Shown here: positions 1 through 5,309 of the stretch, one piece after another
Position numbering within the stretch: position 1 is the first letter of the stretch
Layout of the letters: each line of letters starts with the position of its first letter
From: Planctomycetota bacterium
GTDB taxonomy: Bacteria > Planctomycetota > Phycisphaerae > WQYP01
Direction: 5' to 3'
DNA length: 10,439 bases
Assembly: GCA_021785155.1 (NCBI GenBank)
Contig: JAJYGE010000548.1
Location: 1 to 10,439 of the forward strand
Translations under genes and position numbers: made by a program
Notes under the pieces: generated by a model
The model's input: the letters and a program-made list of their open reading frames with translations, nothing else
The model's database searches: none
Told to the model about the DNA's origin: nothing

Positions 1-25
1 CTGAATGCCGGCCCCGTTAAAACAT

Positions 26-137
26 CTTGGGCATCTAGGGCAACTTGAACCAAACCCTCTAAAATCAACGCTCCCGTCAAGTTGCCCAACTTGGGCAACT
101 TGCCCCCGAACTTGAGCATCTTGAGCACCTTGAAATT
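26..137. repeat. Degenerate 9-bp tandem repeat block (consensus about CTTGRGCAW)
   Basis: Two clusters of 9-bp units are visible. The first runs CTTGGGCAT, CTAGGGCAA, CTTGAACCA at 26-52. The second has CTTGGGCAA (90-98), CTTGCCCCC (99-107), a 3-bp spacer, then CTTGAGCAT (111-119), CTTGAGCAC (120-128) and CTTGAAATT (129-137). One unit together with its reverse complement forms a perfect 10-bp inverted repeat, 78-87 with 93-102, around a 5-nt loop. No T-tract follows, so it does not look like an intrinsic terminator. The function is unknown. This block and the 7-bp repeat next to it are all that I can see in the gene-free first 288 bases, apart from the start signals of the following gene. Confidence 0.6.
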
Positions 138-148
138 CGCAAGGTCTT

Positions 149-166
149 CTAACTCCTAACTCCTAA
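149..166. repeat. Short 7-bp tandem repeat (CTAACTC x 2.6)
   Basis: Two exact CTAACTC units (149-155, 156-162) are followed by a partial third unit, CTAA (163-166). Heptanucleotide repeats of this kind occur in intergenic DNA of many bacteria. The array is too short to say more. Confidence 0.5.
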
Positions 167-288
167 ATGCTGGCGGTGCCGCGTTGCAGAATCGGTCACA
201 GGGCCCTCGGCAGCCCATTGGCAATGAAACGCTGGCAGAATGAGCTATATTTTGGTAAACTGCGGGCTTGAAAAGTTGAGGTTAAAAA

Positions 289-1047
289 ATGATGGCTTTT
301 ACCACAATCCCTTCTCTGTTGGCTGTTTATCGAATTGATCACGATTTGTTTGAGTTTAATCACCGCTTGAAGGCGGTTCTTAAAGATCAAGTGACCATTG
401 AAAACAACATTAAAAAACTTAATGCCGATCTGGCCGAATTTGAATCCGCCGGAAGGAAATTGCAGGCCACCATCGGTTCACATGAGCTGGATATGAAGAT
501 TCGGCAGGAGCACATCGAAAAAATGCGCACCAGCCTGAACAACGCCAAAACCAACAAGGAATACTCCGCGATCCTGATCCAAATTTCCTCTGAAAAGGAA
601 GAAGGGGGAAAACTTGAGGCCATCATTCTCGATTTTATGGGACAACTTGAAATCAACAACAAATCAGCATCGACCATACGCGCACAGTTGGCCTTGGCGG
701 AAAAAAATCTCGATGAATCACGTCGGCAAAGCAGCCAGCGCGTGCAGGACCTTGAGAAACATATCCGCGAGTTGGAAGCACAACGGATCGTATCTGCGAA
801 AGCGGTTCCGCCCGAGTCGCTCAAGCAATATGAGCGAATATGTAAGCGCTATCCCGGTGACGCCATGGCCCCGGTGGATTTCAATGAAAAAGATATGGAC
901 ACCATTACGTGTGGCGGCTGCTTCCTGGGCTTGAATATTGAAGATGTGAATTTACTGCGAGGACGCGATGAAATACGCCGCTGCCAGGCATGTGGCAGGA
1001 TTCTTTTCCTGCCGGAAATGCTGCCTCAGCAGGCATCGACCGCTTAG
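289..1047 (+). CDS. Coiled-coil C4-type zinc-ribbon domain protein
   Basis: This 252-residue protein has the architecture of the C4 zinc-ribbon family (PF02591; relatives are Helicobacter HP0958/FlgZ and Chlamydia CT398/CdsZ). Residues 10-180 form a long charged helical hairpin of coiled-coil type. It includes the NKEYSAI stretch near residues 89-95 that is typical of the family. A C-terminal ribbon follows, with two Cys pairs: C208/C211 (CGGC) and C232/C235 (CQAC). All four zinc ligands are present. Known relatives act as adaptors or chaperones that bind sigma-54, RNA or export components, but the role in most bacteria is unsettled. Two adjacent ATGs (289 and 292) can serve as start. A GAGG at 278-281 lies 7 nt before the first. 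RNase HI follows 92 bp downstream; the same pairing is known in actinobacteria (Rv2229c/Rv2228c), which suggests a linked job in nucleic-acid metabolism. Confidence 0.85.
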   Translation: MMAFTTIPSLLAVYRIDHDLFEFNHRLKAVLKDQVTIENNIKKLNADLAEFESAGRKLQATIGSHELDMKIRQEHIEKMRTSLNNAKTNKEYSAILIQISSEKEEGGKLEAIILDFMGQLEINNKSASTIRAQLALAEKNLDESRRQSSQRVQDLEKHIRELEAQRIVSAKAVPPESLKQYERICKRYPGDAMAPVDFNEKDMDTITCGGCFLGLNIEDVNLLRGRDEIRRCQACGRILFLPEMLPQQASTA

Positions 1048-1139
1048 GAAAATCGCTATACAAGAAAATAATCCGGCCTTTCGGACCCTCACCGTGAAGT
1101 CAACTTACGGGTTCTTCGGCCCATTGACGGAGACTTACA

Positions 1140-1616
1140 TTGGACTACTCCATACTGCGAATGCAGTTTGATGGCGGCTCGCGCGGCAATCCGGGATTGG
1201 CGGGATGCGGCATAACACTTTTAACGCCACACTCCGAATTGGTGTATGAGTCAGGCCATTTTCTTGGCCATCACACCAATAATTACGCGGAATATATGGG
1301 ACTGATACGCGGTATTGAGGCGGCAGTGACCCTCGGTGTGAAAAAGCTGGAAATGAGAGCCGATAGCGAACTGGTGGTACGACAAATTTTGGGTATTTAT
1401 CGTGTGAAAAATGCCACGCTTAAACCCCTGCATCAGCAGGCGCTGCAATTGTTGAAAAAAATTCCCGCCTGGTCGATTGAGCATGTCTACCGCAATGACA
1501 ATGCTCGCCCGGATGAACTGGCAAACATCGCAATGAATCGAAAATGTGACATATACGGCGGCCCGGCGGCAGACATTCTTCATCCACAGAATTTGGACCG
1601 CCAGCGCATGGCCTGA
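1140..1616 (+). CDS. Ribonuclease HI family protein
   Basis: This 158-residue single-domain RNase H fold protein would cut the RNA strand of RNA-DNA hybrids in the cytoplasm. The acidic catalytic set is complete: D11 in FDGGSRGNPG, E51 in NNYAEY, D75 in RADSELV and D125 in ARPDELAN. The NPGxAGxG and NYAEYxGLIxGLE-like segments place it with the shorter RNase HI-like proteins fused to CobC-type domains in actinobacteria, rather than with E. coli RnhA. No second domain is present. The start is the TTG at 1140. A GGAG at 1129-1132 lies 7 nt upstream, and the next in-frame ATG (codon 8) would remove most of the first beta strand before D11. It lies 92 bp behind the zinc-ribbon gene on the same strand and is probably co-transcribed. 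The last 20 or so residues are an unstructured-looking tail. Confidence 0.9.
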   Translation: MDYSILRMQFDGGSRGNPGLAGCGITLLTPHSELVYESGHFLGHHTNNYAEYMGLIRGIEAAVTLGVKKLEMRADSELVVRQILGIYRVKNATLKPLHQQALQLLKKIPAWSIEHVYRNDNARPDELANIAMNRKCDIYGGPAADILHPQNLDRQRMA

Positions 1617-1664
1617 AGTCGCTGGAATTTTTCGCAATGAGATGGTAGTATACGTAACTGATCC

Positions 1665-1747
1665 GCGGGCGTGGCGGAATTGGCAGACGCGCTAGATTCA
1701 GGTTCTAGTGTCCACAAGACTTGGAGGTTCGACTCCTCTCGCCCGCA
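1665..1747 (+). tRNA. tRNA-Leu (anticodon CAG)
   Basis: The 7-bp acceptor stem GCGGGCG (1665-1671) pairs perfectly with CGCCCGC (1740-1746), and A1747 is the discriminator base. The anticodon stem CTAGA/TCTAG encloses the loop TTCAGGT, so the anticodon is CAG at 1699-1701, which decodes CUG. A long variable arm (class II, about 1709-1723) and the T loop TTCGACT fit leucine tRNA. The 3' CCA is not encoded, so it must be added after transcription. TATACG at 1649-1654 is a possible -10 element, but no good -35 goes with it. No intrinsic terminator is evident before the IS that begins 51 bp downstream. Confidence 0.96.
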
Positions 1748-1789
1748 TAAACGTCAACCACCGTGCATATTCTGCATAGCTCGCCCGCT

Positions 1790-1798
1790 GCCGCCAGG
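1790..1798. repeat. Target-site duplication, left copy (GCCGCCAGG)
   Basis: This 9-bp sequence lies directly outside the left end of the IS and is repeated exactly outside the right end (3345-3353). Such duplications are made when the staggered target cut is filled in after transposition. IS4-family elements usually give about 9-13 bp. Confidence 0.9.
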
Positions 1799-1811
1799 CA
1801 GTAGTGTCCGG
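1799..1811. repeat. IS terminal inverted repeat, left
   Basis: CAGTAGTGTCCGG; it matches the right terminus in inverted orientation at 12 of 13 positions. Similarity stops after the CCGG. Confidence 0.85.
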
Positions 1812-1914
1812 CCCGGCTTTTGCTGTGGTCTGTGTTGCCGCCTGCGGGTGATCGACCGGGTGTTGTGTGCGGTGGGGAACTGGCGGCGGGTTATTTCTGC
1901 GCATGCAGCGGCGA

Positions 1915-1948
1915 CGCTCCGTGCGGAAGTTAAAAAACTCCCGGAGCG
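1915..1948 (-). terminator. Stem-loop just after the transposase stop; possible terminator
   Basis: CGCTCCG (1915-1921) pairs with CGGAGCG (1942-1948). A weaker inner pairing flanks an A/T-rich centre, which reads as a run of six T on the minus strand. It starts 3 nt after the transposase stop codon. Because the T-run is inside the hairpin rather than after it, this is only a candidate for ending transposase transcription. Confidence 0.3.
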
Positions 1949-1950
1949 GT

Positions 1951-3255
1951 TTATACGGAATTTTGTGTGGCCCGGCGTTTGGCGTAGCGCTTCCGCGCCA
2001 GCTCCCGCTCGCGGGCGAATCGGGCCAACTGCGGGGCCAAATCCTCATAATCTGCCTGGCCCGATATAATCAACCGCATGGCGGTAACCGTATACGTGCT
2101 GGGTTCCTGTTGCGTATAGAGACTCATCAGTAGTGTGCCGATCATCGCGACGTAAAACCAGGTCTCCACCCCACGCGGACTGTGGCTGATCATGTGCTCA
2201 AAGTTGGCATACACCTTCAGCCAGCGGAAAAACAATTCAATGGTCCACCGATGCAGGTAGATCAGACCAATGATATGGGCGGGCAGGTCCAGCATATCGG
2301 TCAGCAGGCGAATGGGCTGTTCGGGATTATCCGGGTTATCAATGAGAATCTCCCGTACCTTGATCCGTGGCGCGGGGCGGCGATTGGATCCCGTCAGGTA
2401 GCCGATGCGATCCGAGATCACCCGGTGTTGGCGGTCCTTTTCCGTAAGGATATTTTCTGATTCGCAGGTAAACCCCACCTCGAACTTCAGACGGAACACA
2501 AAATGTCCCCCGCCTTCCACAAGGCCTTGAACCCCGGCAAAGCTGAAAATGCCCCGATCCGCGACATAAATCATGTCCCGTACAATCGCCTGCAGAATGG
2601 CCTGGGCTTCTGATTCTCCCTCCGCTCCACTGACACTAAGGCCCGCCGGATTCCCGGTACCGATGCAATAGTGCAAGTTCAGCCGAACTTGTCGGTTGGG
2701 AACCTGCGAGCCGCTTTTTTCCCGCAATGCCCACAGTACTTGCGCGGGCACACGAAAATACGAGCCATCAAAAGCCATGAGTTTTTCATATAAGCCTTGA
2801 AACTCCGGATCCAGGCTCTGCCGATGGGGTAGAGCCTGATAAATCTCTTGCAGCACGGGAGCCAGCAGGGATGGATCAAAAAGATTGAGTCCCTCTGAAA
2901 GGGTGCTGCGACATACCCGATCCACATTCAAACTCTGCCTAACCCCAGGCACCTGACTGAACGCTTCGAGTTTACGCAAACTCCGGATGTCGGAATTAAA
3001 AAATCCCAACAGCAGAATCGTGACAATATCATCAAAATACAGATCCCGATTGGGATGCGGGTTATTCGCACGCAGATCGCGGATGAACCTCTCCAACCGT
3101 TTGATGTATTTACGCCCCGCCAGATGCCGAAACGGCTTACGGCGGGCCGCCGTCTCCGCCGCTGCCGTAGGTTTCGCACCGGTCTGCACCGTGTGCCGAC
3201 GGCGCTTCCGCGGCCAAGACGGATTGGTAAGATGTTGCGCCTCGGCGTTCACCAT
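1951..3255 (-). CDS. IS4-family DDE transposase
   Basis: This transposase catalyses cut-and-paste movement of the surrounding IS. With the frame numbered from its longest possible start (TTG at 3291, 446 residues), the catalytic DDE triad is D175 in FDGSYF, D245 in ADRGIF and E352. E352 sits in the IS4 signature Y345-R348-E352-K359 (YREK, within YLHRWTIELFFRWLK). A basic N-terminal segment (PRKRRR) and a helical region at about 60-130 probably bind the terminal repeats. The coordinates given use the first ATG (3255, 434 residues). The TTG at 3291 adds 12 residues, and neither start has a good ribosome-binding site, which is common for transposases that must be expressed weakly. There is no frameshift or stop in the gene. 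The family call is firm; the subgroup is not assigned. Confidence 0.93.
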   Translation of the reverse strand: MVNAEAQHLTNPSWPRKRRRHTVQTGAKPTAAAETAARRKPFRHLAGRKYIKRLERFIRDLRANNPHPNRDLYFDDIVTILLLGFFNSDIRSLRKLEAFSQVPGVRQSLNVDRVCRSTLSEGLNLFDPSLLAPVLQEIYQALPHRQSLDPEFQGLYEKLMAFDGSYFRVPAQVLWALREKSGSQVPNRQVRLNLHYCIGTGNPAGLSVSGAEGESEAQAILQAIVRDMIYVADRGIFSFAGVQGLVEGGGHFVFRLKFEVGFTCESENILTEKDRQHRVISDRIGYLTGSNRRPAPRIKVREILIDNPDNPEQPIRLLTDMLDLPAHIIGLIYLHRWTIELFFRWLKVYANFEHMISHSPRGVETWFYVAMIGTLLMSLYTQQEPSTYTVTAMRLIISGQADYEDLAPQLARFARERELARKRYAKRRATQNSV

Positions 3256-3331
3256 GCCCAAGAGTAAACCACAAAACACGCGCCAGCGCAAATCTCGTAA
3301 ATGCGAATATTAAGATCGGGCTATTTCAGTT

Positions 3332-3344
3332 CCGGACGCTACTG
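3332..3344. repeat. IS terminal inverted repeat, right
   Basis: CCGGACGCTACTG on the plus strand, the inverted partner of 1799-1811 with a single mismatch. The transposase start lies about 50-90 bp inside this end. Confidence 0.85.
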
Positions 3345-3353
3345 GCCGCCAGG
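3345..3353. repeat. Target-site duplication, right copy (GCCGCCAGG)
   Basis: Exact copy of 1790-1798, directly abutting the right terminus of the IS. Removing the IS and one copy restores an uninterrupted tRNA-Leu to acp intergenic region. Confidence 0.9.
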
Positions 3354-3488
3354 GGCCTGTCCGTTTAAATCGTCCGAAAAACGTCGTTTTTTTGCGAACG
3401 GTCGCGGTGATATTTACTCTGCTTCCGCCATGGAACGTATCTCCATGCCACCGAATAGTTTTTCCGACCTTCATCGCGGATCTCATAC

Positions 3489-3893
3489 TTATGCCGCATT
3501 GGCCGCAAGCTTGTACATAACAAACCGCACCATGGTGTTAACGGTAAACACATCGCGAAATTTACTGATATCCGGATCTTGTTCAAATGCGGCCATATCC
3601 CCCACGGCAAATGGCATCCGCTGTTTGAGTTCATTCAACCCCTTTGCGGTTAGTTTCCCGTTGCTGACAAGTTCCGGATTCGTCAGAAAGGATTCAATGC
3701 TCATATCACCAGGCTGAATTTTTATTCCGAAGGCCTTTTCAAGCTGGAATTGAATATCCAGATAATCAATGGATTCCGCACCCAGATCCTGCGTGAGTTT
3801 GGCTTCCGGTTTAATTTCATCGGCGTCAACCGCCAATGCTGAAGTCAGCACGTCACGAACTTTGGCAAATACTTCTTCTTCTGTCATCGGCAT
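3489..3893 (-). CDS. Acyl carrier protein with C-terminal extension
   Basis: The first 80 or so of 134 residues form an acyl carrier (PP-binding) domain that would carry acyl chains as thioesters on 4'-phosphopantetheine in the cytoplasm. The likely attachment site is S41 in DLGAESIDYLD, where AESID replaces the usual DSLD. The acidic helix II (IDYLDIQFQLEKAFGIKI) and the following P-G-D loop fit ACPs. Typical ACPs end near residue 80; this one continues for about 50 residues. The extension ends in a partly hydrophobic helix-like stretch (DVFTVNTMVRFVMYKL) of unknown role. The ATG at 3893 has a CGGGAG ribosome-binding site 7 nt upstream. The FabZ-like gene lies 93 bp upstream on the same strand, so the two probably form one operon. 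This is likely a specialised ACP rather than the main AcpP, because the signature around Ser is atypical and no fab cluster surrounds it. Confidence 0.85.
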   Translation of the reverse strand: MPMTEEEVFAKVRDVLTSALAVDADEIKPEAKLTQDLGAESIDYLDIQFQLEKAFGIKIQPGDMSIESFLTNPELVSNGKLTAKGLNELKQRMPFAVGDMAAFEQDPDISKFRDVFTVNTMVRFVMYKLAANAA

Positions 3894-3986
3894 TGTATAA
3901 CTCCCGTTATCTTTCTATAAAGTACCCGTAAAAAACGACCATTCAAAAAACTCTCCATTCCCTCACGCCCGGTCACAGCCCATCCT

Positions 3987-4472
3987 CTAGGCCGCCAGAC
4001 CTCGCCGCAACTGCACCCATTGCCGCCGCAACTGTTCAATCATCATATCATCCAGTTTCGCCAGACTCGGATCGTCCTGAGCAAGATTTTTATGAACCAG
4101 TACCAATCGTCCTTGAATCGCCGTAGCCGATTCCACCATTCCGCGAATCTTAAACTCACTTTCATCCGACTGTATCCGGATTACGTCCGCCTGAATTTGC
4201 AACACATTCCCCGGCGATACAAACGTCCCATAGCGAATTCCACGCGCTTCGCGCAGCACCACCAGACTGTGTTGAAATTGATCCCATTCCCGTACCAGCC
4301 AAGCCGCGGCCTGGACTGCGGCTTCCAGCATCATCACCCCCGGCAATACCGGAAAGTCCGGAAAATGGTCCGCGAGATACTCTTCAGCCATGCTCACCTG
4401 CTTGACCATCGTGATCGATTTGGCCGATTCTATGCTTATTAGAGCGTCAACAAGAGAAAATTTCAACCGCAC
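3987..4472 (-). CDS. FabZ-like 3-hydroxyacyl-ACP dehydratase (hotdog fold)
   Basis: This 161-residue protein is a single hotdog domain of the FabZ type, which removes water from 3-hydroxyacyl-ACP to give trans-2-enoyl-ACP. The catalytic motif is clear: HFPDFPVLPGVMMLEAAVQ, with H36 and E50 as the expected catalytic pair. The start is the GTG at 4472. It gives the N-terminus MRLKFSLVDALISIESAKSI, which matches the usual beginning of the family; the next Met (residue 22) would cut into the domain. A purine-rich AAGAGG precedes it with only about 3 nt spacing. The C-terminal 25 residues are a charged helical tail. The ACP gene follows 93 bp downstream, and its product is the natural substrate carrier. 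A sigma-70-like promoter candidate lies about 75 bp upstream. No ketoacyl synthase or reductase is adjacent, so the pathway (general fatty acids or a special acyl chain) cannot be decided. Confidence 0.88.
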   Translation of the reverse strand: MRLKFSLVDALISIESAKSITMVKQVSMAEEYLADHFPDFPVLPGVMMLEAAVQAAAWLVREWDQFQHSLVVLREARGIRYGTFVSPGNVLQIQADVIRIQSDESEFKIRGMVESATAIQGRLVLVHKNLAQDDPSLAKLDDMMIEQLRRQWVQLRRGLAA

Positions 4473-4546
4473 GAACCTCTTAAAGCGGGGTGTTATCCAT
4501 TACCCATCACGGAAGCACGCGCTCCAATCACCGATGAGTTTGTGCA

Positions 4547-4575
4547 TTTTTACACGCTATGCGGCGTTTTGACAA
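4547..4575 (-). promoter_or_regulatory. Candidate sigma-70 promoter for fabZ-like/acp operon
   Basis: Read on the minus strand, TTGTCA (4575-4570) and TAAAAA (4552-4547) are separated by 17 nt. This matches 5 of 6 and 4 of 6 consensus bases. Transcription would start near 4540, giving a leader of about 68 nt before the GTG at 4472. Confidence 0.4.
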
Positions 4576-4594
4576 GATGGCACCGGGATGAAAG

Positions 4595-4618
4595 GTCGGA
4601 AGCACCTCCCATTCCGAC
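4595..4618 (+). promoter_or_regulatory. Hairpin with anti-Shine-Dalgarno loop
   Basis: GTCGGAA (4595-4601) and TTCCGAC (4612-4618) form a perfect 7-bp stem with a 10-nt loop. The loop contains CACCTCCC (4603-4610), which is exactly complementary to GGGAGGTG at 4757-4764, the ribosome-binding site of the small TTG frame. If both are on one transcript, the loop could mask that site. The regulatory role is inferred only. Confidence 0.35.
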
Positions 4619-4634
4619 GGTGAAATACGCAAAA

Positions 4635-4652
4635 ATCCGCAAAGATGCGGAT
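4635..4652. other. Small perfect hairpin
   Basis: ATCCGC (4635-4640) pairs with GCGGAT (4647-4652) around a 6-nt loop. Read on the minus strand it is followed by TTTTT, so it resembles a very weak terminator pointing toward the fabZ-like gene. Alternatively it is part of the same folded leader as the hairpin at 4595-4618. Confidence 0.3.
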
Positions 4653-4725
4653 AGGATATTGCCGATGATGATGCAAGAACCACGGAGTAAAAGTATTTTT
4701 ATAACTACCCGTATTGATGGATATG

Positions 4726-4753
4726 TTGACAATGATGGTAAATCTTTTATGAT
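4726..4753 (+). promoter_or_regulatory. Candidate sigma-70 promoter for arsR-type gene
   Basis: A perfect -35 TTGACA (4726-4731) and a 5-of-6 -10 TATGAT (4748-4753) are separated by 16 nt. Transcription would start near 4760, about 160 nt before the arsR start. That start point would fall inside the Shine-Dalgarno sequence of the small TTG frame, so the promoter and that frame cannot both work as drawn. Confidence 0.5.
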
Positions 4754-4770
4754 GCAGGGAGGTGATTAAA

Positions 4771-4848
4771 TTGCCGTCAGATCATGAACTGGACATCCAG
4801 CAAATGGTCACCGGATATTTTTATTACCGGGTTCGTGTAACTGCTTGA
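4771..4848 (+). CDS. Possible 25-residue small ORF with near-ideal ribosome-binding site
   Basis: A TTG codon at 4771 is preceded by GGAGGTGAT (4758-4766), a nine-base match to the anti-Shine-Dalgarno sequence of 16S rRNA. There are 8 nt between GGAGG and the TTG. The frame begins MPSDHELDIQQ, contains an aromatic patch (GYFYYRV) and stops at TGA 4846-4848. It begins one base after the TAA that ends the 75-codon frame starting at 4542. I do not recognise the peptide. It could be a leader peptide for the arsR-type gene, a remnant of a broken gene, or chance. The ribosome-binding site is the only strong evidence. The promoter candidate at 4726-4753 would start transcription inside that site, which speaks against the ORF unless another promoter lies upstream. 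Confidence 0.25.
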   Translation: MPSDHELDIQQMVTGYFYYRVRVTA

Positions 4849-4918
4849 AAAAATCCTCTCCTTTGGGATACAAGTGGTATTTTAAGTTCTAGTCAAGGCT
4901 GTATTTCGGAGATTAGTT

Positions 4919-5239
4919 ATGGCATCCAAACCGGATATGGAACAGGCTCAGTCGGAATTGTGCAATTTATTTCGTGTGTTGTCGGATCCAACCAGATTGC
5001 AAATCTTGTTATTTCTCGCCAGCGGTGAACATACCGTCACCGATATCTGCACAGAACTTAATCTGCCGCAGCCCACGATAAGCCACCATCTTGGCCTTTT
5101 GCGGATGAATCGCCTTATTGTCAACCAGCGATTAGGCAAGAAGGTAATCTATGCTCTCGACGGTTCCATCAAGTGCTTAAAGAAATCCTTGAAATTCAGC
5201 ATTCCGCCATTTACGTTAACCGTTGACGAAAGTCGCTGA
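4919..5239 (+). CDS. ArsR/SmtB-family winged-helix transcriptional regulator
   Basis: This 106-residue dimeric winged-helix repressor type contains the family core. LFRVLSDPTRLQILLFL (17-33) is the first helix pair, TVTDICTELNLPQPTISHHL (39-58) the helix-turn-helix with its recognition helix, and QRLGKKVIYAL (70-80) the wing. Three Cys are present (C15, C44, C86). The usual metal signatures, the CVC box of helix 3 and the DxH/HxxE set of helix 5, are missing, so the signal sensed is unknown. C44 falls where SmtB/ArsR proteins carry a ligand, so thiol or single-Cys sensing is possible. The ATG at 4919 has GGAG 7 nt upstream. No efflux or metal-resistance gene is adjacent. The divergent fabZ-like/acp operon and the gene itself are the obvious candidate targets. 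A strong terminator directly follows, so the gene is monocistronic. Confidence 0.9.
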   Translation: MASKPDMEQAQSELCNLFRVLSDPTRLQILLFLASGEHTVTDICTELNLPQPTISHHLGLLRMNRLIVNQRLGKKVIYALDGSIKCLKKSLKFSIPPFTLTVDESR

Positions 5240-5263
5240 ATCCGAATTTTGGCGTGATAGAGC

Positions 5264-5309
5264 ACGATACCGACCTTGGATATTTCTAAGTCGGTATCGT
5301 CACTTTTTT
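5264..5309 (+). terminator. Intrinsic terminator after arsR-type gene
   Basis: A perfect 11-bp stem, ACGATACCGAC (5264-5274) with GTCGGTATCGT (5290-5300), encloses a 15-nt loop. It is followed by CAC and six T (5304-5309). It ends the plus-strand arsR transcript 25 nt past the stop codon. The 3' arm and T-run overlap the last codons and the stop of the convergent nnrD gene. Read on the minus strand there is no T-run after the stem, so it should act in one direction only. Confidence 0.88.

Larger units (their letters stand above)
1799..3344 (-). mobile_element. Complete IS4-family insertion sequence (1546 bp)
   Basis: The element is delimited by terminal inverted repeats and flanked by a perfect 9-bp duplication. 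The left end reads CAGTAGTGTCCGG (1799-1811). The right end, read inward on the minus strand, is CAGTAGCGTCCGG (3344 down to 3332). They match at 12 of 13 positions. One uninterrupted transposase gene on the minus strand fills most of the element. The size, the DDE transposase with a YREK motif and the duplication length all fit IS4. All parts are intact, so the copy is probably recent and potentially active. It sits between tRNA-Leu and the acp gene, 136 bp past the acp stop codon, and breaks no recognisable gene. Confidence 0.93.
4473..4918. other. 446-bp structured intergenic region between fabZ-like gene and arsR
   Basis: No convincing conventional gene is present. The region holds two divergent promoter candidates (minus, 4547-4575; plus, 4726-4753) and two perfect hairpins (4595-4618 and 4635-4652). 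It also holds a near-ideal Shine-Dalgarno sequence (4758-4766) in front of a 25-codon TTG frame. A 75-codon GTG frame at 4542-4769 spans much of it but has no recognisable similarity and no good ribosome-binding site. An internal ATG of that frame (4665, 34 residues) has a modest AGGA 8 nt upstream. Confidence 0.5.

Noticed and set aside
78..102. Inverted repeat as an intrinsic terminator of an upstream gene
   Set aside because: No T-run follows on either strand and it is explained as two 9-mer repeat units in opposite orientation.
1048..1139. Possible structured RNA between the zinc-ribbon and RNase HI genes
   Set aside because: Only short imperfect pairings can be drawn and nothing matches a known RNA family such as RNase P RNA.
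1671..2069. Plus-strand frame of 132 codons spanning tRNA-Leu and the left end of the IS
   Set aside because: It runs through the tRNA gene and across the IS boundary, so it is an artefact of GC-rich DNA.
3374..3393. AAAAACGTCGTTTTTTT as a terminator between the IS and acp
   Set aside because: The palindrome is almost all A-T with no room for a loop of three or more without losing the GC pairs, so it would not make a stable terminator hairpin.
3429..3447. CATGGA...TCCATG hairpin downstream of acp
   Set aside because: Six-bp stem with no T-run on either strand; too weak to call a terminator.
4542..4769. 75-codon GTG frame (or its 34-codon ATG version from 4665) in the fabZ/arsR gap
   Set aside because: No good ribosome-binding site at the GTG, only a modest one at 4665, and no recognisable protein features; kept only as a remark within the intergenic entry.
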